Source of the DNA: Agrobacterium pusense
Lineage (GTDB): Bacteria > Pseudomonadota > Alphaproteobacteria > Rhizobiales > Rhizobiaceae
Length of the DNA stretch: 64,000 bases
NCBI RefSeq assembly: GCF_900102105.1
Contig: NZ_FNBB01000009.1
Location: 156,252-220,251, forward strand
Reading direction: 5' to 3'
Positions 17,382 through 26,704 of this stretch are shown piece by piece. A program made the position numbers and the translations under genes. The notes beneath the pieces were generated by a model, which was given only the letters and a program-made list of their open reading frames with translations, had not been told where the DNA came from and ran no database searches. Each line of letters begins with the position of its first letter. Within the stretch, counting starts at the first letter, position 1.

Positions 17382-18797
17382 TCACCCGAAATTACGGATG
17401 AGATCGAGCCCCTTGTTCAGCAGCGTTTCGGCCTCGTCCTGGTTGGCTGCCTCGACGTAGCAGCGCATTTCCGGAGCATTGCCGGAAGGGCGGAAGTGGA
17501 TGGTGCTGCCATCGGTCAGTGCCACGCGCAGGCCGTCAATGTCGCTCAGCGCTTTGACGGTGCCCACCGGGGCGAGGAAGGCCTCGAGATTGGTCCGTGA
17601 GGCGCGCAGATGGGTCATCAGGGCGGCGCTTTTTTCCTGGGCGAAATTTTCCAGGCGGTCGGCCGCGGCCACCGGCAGATTATAGGCGGCGGCGATCTGC
17701 GACAGCGGTTTTTTCTGTTCTGCGGAGAGAAGCAGTACGGCGAGGATCGGGAGGAAGCTGTCACGCGTCGGCAGCGGTGAAAGCGGCCTGCCGTTGAGCG
17801 TGAAGGCCGATGCCGTCAGCAGGCCGCCATTGGCTTCAAAGCCCATGACGCCATTCTTGCCGGCGGCGAGCGCCTCTGCCATGCCGGCGATGACGAAAGG
17901 CGAGCCGACTTTGGTGCGGATGACTTCGAAGGAGCCGCTCGCCTCGATGCCGGAATTGGAGGTGACGGGGGTGACGACCACGCCGGCATCGAGGAAATTG
18001 GCGGTGATGAGGCCGATGAGGTCGCCGCGCAACGGCACGCCGTTTTCATCGGTCAGCAGCGGACGGTCGCCGTCGCCGTCGGCGGAAACAATGGCATCGA
18101 GACCGTGCTCTGGCGACCATTTCCTGAGAAGAGACAGCGTTTCCGGCGAGACTGCCTCGGTGTCCACGGGGATGAAGGTTTCGGAGCGGCCGAGCGGAAC
18201 GACATCGGCGCCGTAATGGGCGAGAACGTCGACAAAGAGATCGCGCGCCACCGTGCTATGCTGATAAACACCGATCTTGAGGCCGGAGAGAGCCTTTTCC
18301 GGCAGCAGCGCGATGTTGCGCTCGTAGAATAGTTCTGCTGCGATGGCGGAATGGTCTTCGGCAGTCGCCGTTTCGTCGCTGATGCCTTCCGCTTCGATTT
18401 CGGCGGCGAGGGCTGCGATGGCCGTCTCGTCCTGCTTGTCGATTTCGCCATCCGGGCGGTAGAACTTGATGCCGTTGCGGTCGGCCGGGATGTGGGAGCC
18501 CGTGATCATCAGCGCGCCCGCCTTCAGCGACAGAGCATAAAGCGCCAGAGCCGGGGTAGGCACCGTGCCGCAATCGAACGGCGTGAGGCCTGCCTTTTTC
18601 AATGCCGCGATGCAGGTGGCGGACACATCGGGGCTCGAATCGCGGAAATCGCGGCCAACGAGAATGGGGTCGCCCGCCTTTGCCTGGCCCGATGTGAGAA
18701 GGTGCTTCGCAAATGCCGTGGCATAAACGGCCGACGCTTTTCCTTTCAGATCGACGGAGAGGCCACGAAGGCCGCTCGTTCCAAATTTCAGGCTCAT
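17382..18797 (-). CDS. Phosphoglucomutase/phosphomannomutase
   Basis: 471 residues from the ATG at 18797, chosen because GGAG lies eight bases upstream and the protein then starts MSLKFGTSGLRG, as the family does. The four phosphohexomutase blocks are present: the phosphoserine loop LMITGSHIPADRNGIKFY (Ser in TGSHIP), the Mg loop SADGDGDRPLL, the sugar-specificity loop MGFEANGG and the phosphate-binding RPSGNAPEMRCYVEA. It interconverts hexose 6- and 1-phosphates, supplying activated sugars. Its position beside the polysaccharide cluster fits that role. Confidence 0.9.
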   Translation of the reverse strand: MSLKFGTSGLRGLSVDLKGKASAVYATAFAKHLLTSGQAKAGDPILVGRDFRDSSPDVSATCIAALKKAGLTPFDCGTVPTPALALYALSLKAGALMITGSHIPADRNGIKFYRPDGEIDKQDETAIAALAAEIEAEGISDETATAEDHSAIAAELFYERNIALLPEKALSGLKIGVYQHSTVARDLFVDVLAHYGADVVPLGRSETFIPVDTEAVSPETLSLLRKWSPEHGLDAIVSADGDGDRPLLTDENGVPLRGDLIGLITANFLDAGVVVTPVTSNSGIEASGSFEVIRTKVGSPFVIAGMAEALAAGKNGVMGFEANGGLLTASAFTLNGRPLSPLPTRDSFLPILAVLLLSAEQKKPLSQIAAAYNLPVAAADRLENFAQEKSAALMTHLRASRTNLEAFLAPVGTVKALSDIDGLRVALTDGSTIHFRPSGNAPEMRCYVEAANQDEAETLLNKGLDLIRNFG

Positions 18798-19054
18798 TCT
18801 CAACTCCGCTTCCGTAAAATCCTTGAGGGCCAAATGGATAGTTCAAAAATGTAACGCTTGAAAGAACCGTATCGATCCATTCACGTCAATCCTCCCCTTC
18901 CCTGTAGGCCGCGAATAGGCGATGATGACGGCAATGATGCGGGTAACCTAAAATTCACCCGTCATATTTAAACTTGCCCGTCGATAGCGGCTATGGCGAC
19001 GATGAGGATCATCGGTTGCCGGCTTTTTTTGGTTCGTTCGAGTTGGATTGGCTG

Positions 19055-20677
19055 ATGTACAGGCTTCAAAAGGCGGGACATAAGCAGGTACGTCCGCTCG
19101 ATGAAAAAACGGCGCCGGCCGCGAAAACTCATGGTTCCCTGCTGGATGATCTGGTGGATGACGACGAGGTTTTCGAGCGCACGGTGCTGAAAGAGCATCT
19201 CGAGCCGAAACCGGCCGCGGCTGCCGTCGAGCCCGCTCCGGCCGCGAGACCGGTGAAGGCGTCGTCGCCCAGCGGAAGTCTGGCCGCAGCATTGCCGGGC
19301 CTCAGCCATATCGACAGGATCGGCGTTGACGACGTCCTCATCTGGCTTCGCAGGGGCATCGTCTGGATCGTTCTGGCTATCATTCTCTGCGTCGCGGCTG
19401 CGCTCAGCTATGCGTATATGACGCCGCCACGCTACACGGCTTATACGGATATCGTCGTCAATCCCTCCAATCTCAACGTTGTCAACGACGGCGTGTTCTC
19501 GCCGAACCAGCAGCGTGACACGCAGATTCTCGAAGTCGAAAGCAAGCTGCGCACGATCACGTCGCGCAACGTGCTGGCGCGGGTGGTGGAGGAACTGAAG
19601 CTCGATCAGGATCCGGAATTCATCAGCCCGCCGCCGCTCGCCCGGCTGAAGGCGATGTTTTCATCCAGGCCGGAAGATGGCGACAACCGGCTCGGTGCAC
19701 TCCGCTCCCTCGGCGACCGGGTCGCAGCGGAACGCGACCCACGCTCCTTCGTGGTGACGCTTTCCGTCTGGACCAATGATGCCGACAAATCCGTGACGGT
19801 CTCAAAGGCCATCGTGAAGGCGTTTGAGACCGAGCTGTTCCAGACGACCTCCGACAGCAGCCAGCGTGTCGTCGACGATCTCAGGAAGCGGCTTGAGGAA
19901 ATGCGCGAGAATGTTACTGCGGCTGAAAAGCGGGTGGCCGATTTCCGTCGCGAAAACGGCCTGCAGGAGAATAATGGCCAGCTTGTCAGCAACCTGGCCT
20001 CCGGTGAGCTCAATGCACAGGTTCTCGCGGCCCAGCAGCGCGTCATCCAGGAAGAATCCCGGCTGAAGCAGATGGAGGCGGCAATCGCGCAGAACCGCAC
20101 GCAAAGCGATGCGATTTTCGATAGCCAGACCATGAACACGATCCGGGCGCAATACAGCACCCTGCAGCAGCAGATCGGAGCCATGACGCTGACCTACGGC
20201 GCGCGTCATCCGCGGCTGGCGACTGCAGGTGCGGAACGGGCCATGCTGGAACGCGGCATGGCCGACGAGGCGCGGCGCATTCTGCAGGCAGCAAAGACAA
20301 ATGTCGCCGAAGCGCGCTCCTCGCTCGATGCGCTGCGACTGAAAGCCGTGGCGGAGCGTGCCAATGTCTTCACCGATAACGAAGCGCAGGTGCGGCTGAG
20401 GGATCTTGAGCGCGACGCCCGCTCGGCAGCGGCGATCTATGAGACCTATCTTACCCGGTCACGCCAGCTCGCCGAACAGCAATCGATCGATTCCACCAAT
20501 GTCCGCGTTATTTCGCAGCCGGTTGCGCCGAACTCCAGAAGCTGGCCGCCGGGCAAGCTGGTCTTCCTCGTCGCTGGCGGCGCGGGCGGCCTGTTTCTCG
20601 GCCTCGCCATTGCGATCGCACTCGGGCTGTGGGGTTATCTGCGCCGGGACGATCATGCGGAAGCCGCGGCGCGTTAA
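19055..20677 (+). CDS. Wzz/GumC-type polysaccharide chain-length/export protein
   Basis: 540 residues from the ATG at 19055; a TTG 27 codons upstream would extend it but has no ribosome site. After a cytoplasmic Pro/Ala-rich leader come TM1 (IVWIVLAIILCVAAALSYAY), a Wzz domain (YTDIVVNPSNLNVV...), a long periplasmic coiled-coil region (residues about 290-450) and TM2 (VFLVAGGAGGLFLGLAIAIA). There is no C-terminal tyrosine-kinase domain, so it is a stand-alone polysaccharide co-polymerase. It is the first gene of the surface-polysaccharide cluster. Confidence 0.88.
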   Translation: MYRLQKAGHKQVRPLDEKTAPAAKTHGSLLDDLVDDDEVFERTVLKEHLEPKPAAAAVEPAPAARPVKASSPSGSLAAALPGLSHIDRIGVDDVLIWLRRGIVWIVLAIILCVAAALSYAYMTPPRYTAYTDIVVNPSNLNVVNDGVFSPNQQRDTQILEVESKLRTITSRNVLARVVEELKLDQDPEFISPPPLARLKAMFSSRPEDGDNRLGALRSLGDRVAAERDPRSFVVTLSVWTNDADKSVTVSKAIVKAFETELFQTTSDSSQRVVDDLRKRLEEMRENVTAAEKRVADFRRENGLQENNGQLVSNLASGELNAQVLAAQQRVIQEESRLKQMEAAIAQNRTQSDAIFDSQTMNTIRAQYSTLQQQIGAMTLTYGARHPRLATAGAERAMLERGMADEARRILQAAKTNVAEARSSLDALRLKAVAERANVFTDNEAQVRLRDLERDARSAAAIYETYLTRSRQLAEQQSIDSTNVRVISQPVAPNSRSWPPGKLVFLVAGGAGGLFLGLAIAIALGLWGYLRRDDHAEAAAR

Positions 20678-20697
20678 ATCTGGGACCCCGCGCCGAC

Positions 20698-20925
20698 TTA
20701 TTCTTCCGAGATCAGGCCATCATAAACTTCAAGGAGAGCGGCGGCGATGGCCGCACCCAGCGCATTGCCGGCATCGCGAATGCCTGCCTCGTCGCCATCA
20801 CGGACGGAAACGGCGAGATCGGACGCCTCGTTGGCAACGATTTCCTTCGCACGTTCTATTGCCCAGAGGCCGAAATCGCCGCGGTTGTCGATTGAAATGG
20901 TTTCCATGGCCGAGACCTTTGTCAT
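20698..20925 (-). CDS. Small hypothetical protein
   Basis: 75 residues, acidic and Ala-rich, ending ALLEVYDGLISEE. It shows no recognised domain, signal or membrane segment. It is read against its neighbours in the polysaccharide cluster. GGACGGAAA lies about nine bases upstream of the ATG at 20925; an internal ATG at 20907 is an alternative. Codon use looks genuine. Function unknown. Confidence 0.5.
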   Translation of the reverse strand: MTKVSAMETISIDNRGDFGLWAIERAKEIVANEASDLAVSVRDGDEAGIRDAGNALGAAIAAALLEVYDGLISEE

Positions 20926-21150
20926 TGATGTTTCCGTCCATTAAACCATCGGACGCCAAACGGGAATAGGCGAGGGGAAGGTCATTCAACCAGCGGGCGT
21001 GCAATTTCCCTGCCTCAAGCGGAGGATTTATAAAAATATTAATGATAGTTCTTCGTAGTGTTTGAAGCCTTCTATTTTATGCATATGCGTGCCCATAACA
21101 ATGAAACGATGCCTATCTTGGACGCCGGACAGATTATGACAGGGAGAGAG

Positions 21151-21951
21151 ATGCCGCAGACGGAGGAGACTGGTCATTCCTGGCCGGTCATTTCTCTTGC
21201 GTCCCTACCCATTACTGACGCAACCATCGATGAAACCGCGCGGGATTTCATCCTGCGTGCAACGACGGAGCGTACGCCGGGTGCAAGGCCGTTTTATTCG
21301 ACATCCGCAAACGGTCAGGTCATCGCGCTCTGCCACAACGACCGCGAATTCGACGCCATGCTGCGGCAGGCGGACCAGATTCACGCCGATGGCATGTCGC
21401 TGGTGATCTTCTCCCGCAAGTTCTGTGCCCGGGCGTTGAGAGAACGGGTTGCAACGACGGATCTCGTCCATGCGGTGGCCAAGCGCGCCGAAGAGACGGG
21501 CAGCCGGTTTTATTTCCTCGGCGGTTCCGAAGAGGTGAACCGTGCGGCGGTCGAGGAAATGCAGAGGCTTTATCCGCGCCTCGTCTTTTCGGGACGCCAT
21601 AATGGTTATTTCAGCCCGGGTCGCGGGGACGAAATCATTGCCGATATTGTCGCCTCGAAGACCGATATTCTTTGGGTCGGCTTCGGCATTCCGCTCGAGC
21701 AGCGCTTCGTTTCGCGCAATCTGGACAGGCTTTCCGGCGTCGCCGTGATCAAGACCTGCGGCGGCCTTTTCGATTTCATTGCCGGCAAGAACAGCCGGGC
21801 GCCGCAGTGGATGCAGGATATGGGGCTGGAATGGCTCTACCGGGCGATGCTTGAGCCGAAGCGTCTTGGAAAACGTTACCTGCTGACCAATCCGATCGCC
21901 ATATATTCGCTGCTGAAGTATCGCTTTGGCGCTTCGGGGCAGAACCGCTAG
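21151..21951 (+). CDS. WecG/TagA/CpsF-family glycosyltransferase
   Basis: 266 residues from the ATG at 21151, which follows a GGGAGAG ribosome site; the frame extends upstream to a GTG at 21058. The GT26 pattern is clear: FYSTSANGQVIALCHNDREF, ADGMSLVIFSRKF, RFYFLGGSEEV, DILWVGFGIPLEQ and a C-terminal WLYRAMLEPKRLGKRY. These enzymes transfer a sugar (ManNAcA or a glycosyl group) onto lipid-linked intermediates in polysaccharide assembly at the cytoplasmic membrane face. The donor sugar cannot be read here. Confidence 0.88.
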   Translation: MPQTEETGHSWPVISLASLPITDATIDETARDFILRATTERTPGARPFYSTSANGQVIALCHNDREFDAMLRQADQIHADGMSLVIFSRKFCARALRERVATTDLVHAVAKRAEETGSRFYFLGGSEEVNRAAVEEMQRLYPRLVFSGRHNGYFSPGRGDEIIADIVASKTDILWVGFGIPLEQRFVSRNLDRLSGVAVIKTCGGLFDFIAGKNSRAPQWMQDMGLEWLYRAMLEPKRLGKRYLLTNPIAIYSLLKYRFGASGQNR

Positions 21952-22105
21952 ATCATTGCGCCGTCTTGCCCGATAAATGTAAGGTTTTTCTAACTTATTG
22001 AATCAGCGCGCTGCGGCGCCGAAACCCGTTGCAACTGCGAACGGGTGCGCTACACTGCACAAATATTACAAATTTATTCGAATCAGAGATATTTCGAGGC
22101 CACCA

Positions 22106-22354
22106 ATGGTGATTACGTCCATTTCTCTTTTCATATATGGAATTGGCACCGTTACCTCTCTCGCCATGACCTATATTGAAGGCGCCCGCCGCGACAAGAG
22201 CTGGGATTTTTATCGGGTAACCGGCATTGTCCTTTGTTTTTTCTGGCCGGTGCTCGTACCGCTTCTCGTACTTGCGACGGCCTTTTCGTCTTTCGGTTTG
22301 CAGAAACGGCCCGCGAACCCGATGTCGTTCGGCAGGCAAAAGACACTGGGTTAA
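22106..22354 (+). CDS. Small two-helix membrane protein
   Basis: 82 residues from the ATG at 22106, with GAGG seven bases upstream. Two hydrophobic segments are seen, SLFIYGIGTVTSLAMTYI and GIVLCFFWPVLVPLLVLATA, followed by a basic tail. It lies within the polysaccharide gene cluster, which suggests a small membrane accessory role, but no family is recognised. Confidence 0.6.
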   Translation: MVITSISLFIYGIGTVTSLAMTYIEGARRDKSWDFYRVTGIVLCFFWPVLVPLLVLATAFSSFGLQKRPANPMSFGRQKTLG

Positions 22355-22375
22355 ACGTGACGGTAAGATCGGGCG

Positions 22376-23320
22376 TCAGCTCTTCTTCGCCGGCGCCTTA
22401 TAGGGGGTGAGCGTGATGCCGAGGCTCGCCATCACCCGGCCCACGGACATGAGGGGCGGATGGGTGGCGGGCAGCAGCGAACCGGTTTTCAGCAATGCGG
22501 AAACGGCGCGGAAGAGCGACAGGCACAGGCTGACGGCATTTTTGGCGGCGAGCAGCAGTCCGCCCTTCAGGCCGGGGCGGCGGGCGCGATCGATGCTGTA
22601 ATTGATGATGCCGGTCCGGAGCGAGCGCTCCATGATCCAGCGCGGCGCCATGCGGCTTTCCGGCACGTATTCGATGATGAGGGCGTTCGCATTCCAGGCG
22701 AATTTGAAACCGGCCTTGCGGCAGCGTGTGAAGAAATCCATGTCGCCGCCGCCGAGGAAGTTGAACCGCACGTCGAATTCCGGCTTCGGCAAGGTTTCGA
22801 ACACTCGCCGTGAAATCAGGCAATTGCCCGAGCCGTGGATCTGGTCGACCGGGCCGGTCGGTGCTTCTATGGAACCGAACAGCGGATGCGAAAGAACCGC
22901 CCTGGAAGCCGGGGCGTCGAATTCGCGGTTGACGGGTCCGCCGACGATATCGGCGTCGAAGGATTTCGCCGCCGAGACCATTTGCCCAAGCCAGACGGGG
23001 GAGGCGGCCTCGTCGTCATCGATCATCAGAAACCATTGCGCCGAAGGATAGCTCTGCCGGGCGGTGCGGAACGCCGTATTGATGGCGTAACAATTGCCCT
23101 GTGTCGGTTCTACCAGGGCCAGCCCGGCCATGTCGTTTTCGGCAAAAAAGGCGCGCGCAACAGCGAGACCCTGCTGGCCTGCACCATCATTATCGACCAC
23201 GACGACCGCGAAGGGAAAATCGGCCTTCTGGGCCGCAAGCGATGCAAGTGTCTTCTTCAGGCCTTCCGGCCGGCGGAAACTGGGGATGCACACCACCGCT
23301 TCCGGCATGATCTCGGACAT
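22376..23320 (-). CDS. Family 2 glycosyltransferase
   Basis: 314 residues from the ATG at 23320, with AGGAG six bases upstream. GT-A fold features are AVVCIPSFRRPEGLKKTLAS at the N-terminus, the nucleotide-sugar region VVVVDNDGAG, the metal-binding LMIDDDEAASPVWL and the acceptor-side GGGDMDFFTRCRKAGF. A hydrophobic C-terminal region (about 250-300) may contact the membrane. It is paired with another GT2 gene eight bases upstream. It probably adds one sugar to the repeat unit of the local polysaccharide. Confidence 0.88.
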   Translation of the reverse strand: MSEIMPEAVVCIPSFRRPEGLKKTLASLAAQKADFPFAVVVVDNDGAGQQGLAVARAFFAENDMAGLALVEPTQGNCYAINTAFRTARQSYPSAQWFLMIDDDEAASPVWLGQMVSAAKSFDADIVGGPVNREFDAPASRAVLSHPLFGSIEAPTGPVDQIHGSGNCLISRRVFETLPKPEFDVRFNFLGGGDMDFFTRCRKAGFKFAWNANALIIEYVPESRMAPRWIMERSLRTGIINYSIDRARRPGLKGGLLLAAKNAVSLCLSLFRAVSALLKTGSLLPATHPPLMSVGRVMASLGITLTPYKAPAKKS

Positions 23321-23328
23321 GGAAACTC

Positions 23329-24240
23329 CTAAATTCCGGCAAGTGCTGCGGCGGAAAAAACGACGGCCCGGAGGCTCTGGCGCGGGCGATGGATGACGGT
23401 GTCGGCCAGTGCCGAAAAGGCTTCCCGGTAACGGCGGGCACGAAACGCCTGGGCAACGGTATAGGCGTTCATATGGTTTTCGGATTTGCGGCGAAGCCGC
23501 CCGAGCTCCTGCGGGGGAATGGCTGCGACGATGGCGGGATCGGAAAACACGGCTTCGATTGCCGGTTCGCAATCGCGGAAGGTCAAGAGCCGATTCATCA
23601 TAACGCTCGTCCGGTGAACCCGATAATCGAGGACGTGGCGGCCGGGAAGATAAACAAAGCGGCCCGCGGCGGCCAGCCTGCACCAGCCGTACCAGTCTTC
23701 CGCATACCGCAGGGTCTCGTCGAAACCGCCGAAATCCTGGAAGATTCGGGTTTTGACCAGCATGATGCCGCCATTGACGATGAAGTTTCCGCGGAGCAGC
23801 GGCCGAAGGATGAACCCGTCAGGCTTTTCGCGGCGACGGATGAGGTTGCGACGGCCGATCTTTGCACCGTTTTCATCGATACGCTCGTAATCGCCATAAA
23901 CGGCAACGACATCCGGGCCGGTGACGCCGGCGCAAAGCGCCGCGACGGCGCCAGGCTTCAGGCGGTCATCGGCATCGAGAAACATCGTCCACTCGCCACG
24001 TGCCTGCGAAAGACCGAAATTGCGAACCGCGGAAACGCCCTGTCGTCCCTGCGGCCGGGCAAGCAGTTTAACGCGCGGATCGGAAAAACCCTGCACCTTT
24101 TGCGCCGTGCTATCAGTGGAACCGTCATCAACCACCAGCACCTCGCAGACGGTTTTGCCCTGAAGCAATGCGCTTTCGATCGCTTCCACGATGTAACGCT
24201 CGCCATTGCGAACGGGGATGACAATCGAAACGGATATCAA
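23329..24240 (-). CDS. Family 2 glycosyltransferase
   Basis: 303 residues. It begins ISVSIVIPVRNGERYIVEAI and has VLVVDDGSTDSTAQKVQGF, the DxD-type MFLDADDRLKPGAVAALC and an acceptor region FDETLRYAEDWYGWCRLAAA. This is the canonical GT2 layout, with catalytic domain first and a helical tail. It is the first gene of a two-gene minus-strand unit with the following glycosyltransferase. Donor and acceptor are unknown. Confidence 0.9.
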   Translation of the reverse strand: MISVSIVIPVRNGERYIVEAIESALLQGKTVCEVLVVDDGSTDSTAQKVQGFSDPRVKLLARPQGRQGVSAVRNFGLSQARGEWTMFLDADDRLKPGAVAALCAGVTGPDVVAVYGDYERIDENGAKIGRRNLIRRREKPDGFILRPLLRGNFIVNGGIMLVKTRIFQDFGGFDETLRYAEDWYGWCRLAAAGRFVYLPGRHVLDYRVHRTSVMMNRLLTFRDCEPAIEAVFSDPAIVAAIPPQELGRLRRKSENHMNAYTVAQAFRARRYREAFSALADTVIHRPRQSLRAVVFSAAALAGI

Positions 24241-24515
24241 GCTTTAAACTCCGTGAGGCATGGGCCAAGAATTCGCACGGCGAAGTTACTACCGGATTAA
24301 GCGGCGCTGGCCAATTATGACGTGGTATAGCGGCGGTTAACCTTGCAAATCTTTAATATCCTTTTGGCATGATCAGAATGTTATGTTTTGAGAATGGAGC
24401 GTGCCGGGTCCATCCGGATGTGCGGGAACGCTCCGACATTTTGGGCTGCGCATCGTTGCTGGCGAAAATCGATCCCGGTTTTCCCTCGATGCGCCGGGGT
24501 TGTGGAGGCGGATGA

Positions 24516-25586
24516 ATGCGGATCGGGCGGCGGAATTTTCTGGGCGGTGCGGCAAGCGCAGGCCTTTTGCACGCCGTGACCGGCACGGCCTCTGCCGCGC
24601 AGAAAAAAACCTCGACCAAAACCGCCCCTTACGGCGCGGCCATTTATCTGCCTGACCTCACCGCCGATAGCCGCATCGGCGAGGCGATCGTGAAATATTG
24701 CTCGCGCATCACCCCCGTGACTGAAATGAAATGGGAGGTCATGCGGCCATCGGAAGCGGTGTTCGATTTTGCGCCCGCCGATGCACTCGCCAACTTCGCG
24801 CGCCAGCACAAGCTTTCCATGCATGGCCATCCGCTGATCTGGTACGCCTCAAATGCCCCCTGGATTGCCGGCATCGGTGGCAGCGGCAAGGTCGAGAAGC
24901 TGATGGAAACCCATATCGTCAAGGTGATGGAGCGTTACGGGGATGTGGTCCATAGCTGGGACGTGGTGAACGAACCGATCCCGGATGTTCCCGGCAATGT
25001 GCGCGCCCGGCGTGACGCCTGGTATTACGGCGCCGGGCCGGACGCCATCAAGAAGGCCTTCGATATCGCCCATCAGGTCGATCCGAAAGCGCAGCTCGTT
25101 CTCAATGAATATGACGTGGAATTCGCGGTCGAAAAATCGCCGGCCAAGCGCGAGGCGTTCCGCAATCTCATTCTCGAGCTTCTGGAAAAAGGGGCGCCTA
25201 TCAACGCCATCGGTCTGCAGGGGCACCTGCGCGGCGGCTGGCCGATCGCCAAGGACGAGCTTGCCGCCTTCGTGACGGAAATGCGCGGTTACGGCCTTGC
25301 CGTTCTGGTGACGGAGCTTGATGTGATGGACCAGACGCTGCCCGGTCCGGAAGCGGAACGCGATTTACTGATCAACGGTCAGGTCCGGGATTTTCTTGAG
25401 GCGGCCTCGGCCGGCGGCCCGCTTTCCTCGATCACCACATGGGGTATTTCGGACCAGTATACCTGGATCCGCTGGGCCTATCCGCGTCGTGACGGCACGG
25501 CGAACCGACCGTTGCCGCTCGACTGGAGCTTCAACGAAAAACCCATGATGGCCATCATCAATGAATTCCGGAACCGTGGTGCGTGA
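24516..25586 (+). CDS. Tat-exported GH10 endo-1,4-beta-xylanase-like glycanase
   Basis: 356 residues. The N-terminus MRIGRRNFLGGAASAGLLHA is a twin-arginine signal (RRNFLGG, hydrophobic core, cleavage near ASAA). The GH10 barrel follows, with GHPLIWYAS, the acid/base Glu in SWDVVNEPIP and the nucleophile Glu in AVLVTELDVMDQ. Both catalytic residues are intact. GH10 enzymes cleave beta-1,4-xylan-like chains. Its place inside a polysaccharide cluster points to trimming or release of the bacterium's own polymer, although plant xylan is also possible. The next gene starts within the stop region, so they are co-translated. Confidence 0.9.
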   Translation: MRIGRRNFLGGAASAGLLHAVTGTASAAQKKTSTKTAPYGAAIYLPDLTADSRIGEAIVKYCSRITPVTEMKWEVMRPSEAVFDFAPADALANFARQHKLSMHGHPLIWYASNAPWIAGIGGSGKVEKLMETHIVKVMERYGDVVHSWDVVNEPIPDVPGNVRARRDAWYYGAGPDAIKKAFDIAHQVDPKAQLVLNEYDVEFAVEKSPAKREAFRNLILELLEKGAPINAIGLQGHLRGGWPIAKDELAAFVTEMRGYGLAVLVTELDVMDQTLPGPEAERDLLINGQVRDFLEAASAGGPLSSITTWGISDQYTWIRWAYPRRDGTANRPLPLDWSFNEKPMMAIINEFRNRGA

Positions 25587-25588
25587 CT

Positions 25589-26668
25589 ATGAATGCTGAA
25601 ATGCCGCTTCCTCCCGTCCAGAAAGCGCTGCAGGTCAATCTGCATCCCTTCGACGCTCCGCATGCCGCATTGACGTTGCCGCATCAGCTACGGGTCTGGG
25701 GCGGACAGGTGGACCGCATTCTACTGACGGTCGATACCGGCCAGGTGGGGGCGGGTCGCTACAAGGGCAAAGGCTTCGAAGCGTCGCGCAAACGACTTTT
25801 CGACATGCTGGAGGAAATGCAGATCAACTATCCGCATCTCGTCGTCGATATCGTCGATTACAGTGATGAGGCGCGCAAGGCGGTGTCCGAGACCTTCTTT
25901 TCCCGGTCGGCGGTTCCCTATCCCGCCAAGGCTTTCGACGGCGGTCCTTTCCACGTCTATTTCCACGGTCTTAAACGGGCCAACGCCCGTTACGTGCTGC
26001 ACATGGACAGCGACATGATGTTTGGCGGCGGCAGCCAGAGCTGGTTTTCCGAGGCGATCGCGCTGCAGAAAGCCAATCCGGATGCGCTGTGCATCACGCC
26101 GTTTTCCGGGCCGCCGACAGTGCGGGGCGATCTCGATATTTCCCGCCATGTCGGCATGCCCGGCGTGAAGAACATTCCTGAGCCGCGCAAGTTGCCGTCG
26201 CGTATTCCCACCTGGCGCTTCGCCACCGTTTCCACACGTCTTTTCATGATCGACATGGAACGCTTCGCCAAGCGGATCGGTTCGCTGGAACTGCTCAGGC
26301 CCGATTTCAAACGGCGCATCCGCTCCTATGCCTATAATCAGCAGCCCGTCTCGATGCCTGCTGAGGAGGTGTTGAGCACCAACATGATGCGCAGCGGCGT
26401 CTACAGGCTGGATTTTCTCGGTACGGGTAAAGGCATGTATTCACTGCACCCGCCTTATCGCTCGCCGGAATTCTATTCGGCGCTCGCTTCCATCGTCGAG
26501 CGGATCGAAAAGGGCGATATACCCGAAGGTCAGCTCGGCGATTTCGATATCAACGGATCGATGGTGGACTGGACCAGCGCGCTGGCGGCCAAGACACGCT
26601 CCAAACGTTACGCGAAGGCCCTGCGCCATCTGATATCGGCCAATGTGGGGCGTTTTACCAAGGCTTGA
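25589..26668 (+). CDS. Glycosyltransferase-like protein with DxD motif
   Basis: About 359 residues from the ATG at 25589; a GTG two codons earlier overlaps the GH10 stop. The region YVLHMDSDMMFGGGSQSWFS carries a DxD-type metal site with flanking residues typical of GT-A enzymes, and an N-terminal segment VDRILLTVDTGQVGAGRYKG looks like a nucleotide-binding start. There is no signal peptide or obvious membrane span. It is coupled to the GH10 gene. Its exact family is not identified. Confidence 0.65.
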   Translation: MNAEMPLPPVQKALQVNLHPFDAPHAALTLPHQLRVWGGQVDRILLTVDTGQVGAGRYKGKGFEASRKRLFDMLEEMQINYPHLVVDIVDYSDEARKAVSETFFSRSAVPYPAKAFDGGPFHVYFHGLKRANARYVLHMDSDMMFGGGSQSWFSEAIALQKANPDALCITPFSGPPTVRGDLDISRHVGMPGVKNIPEPRKLPSRIPTWRFATVSTRLFMIDMERFAKRIGSLELLRPDFKRRIRSYAYNQQPVSMPAEEVLSTNMMRSGVYRLDFLGTGKGMYSLHPPYRSPEFYSALASIVERIEKGDIPEGQLGDFDINGSMVDWTSALAAKTRSKRYAKALRHLISANVGRFTKA

Positions 26669-26704
26669 GGCGGCGGCCCGGCTGGTGCCGGTCTGCGCGG
26701 GGCC

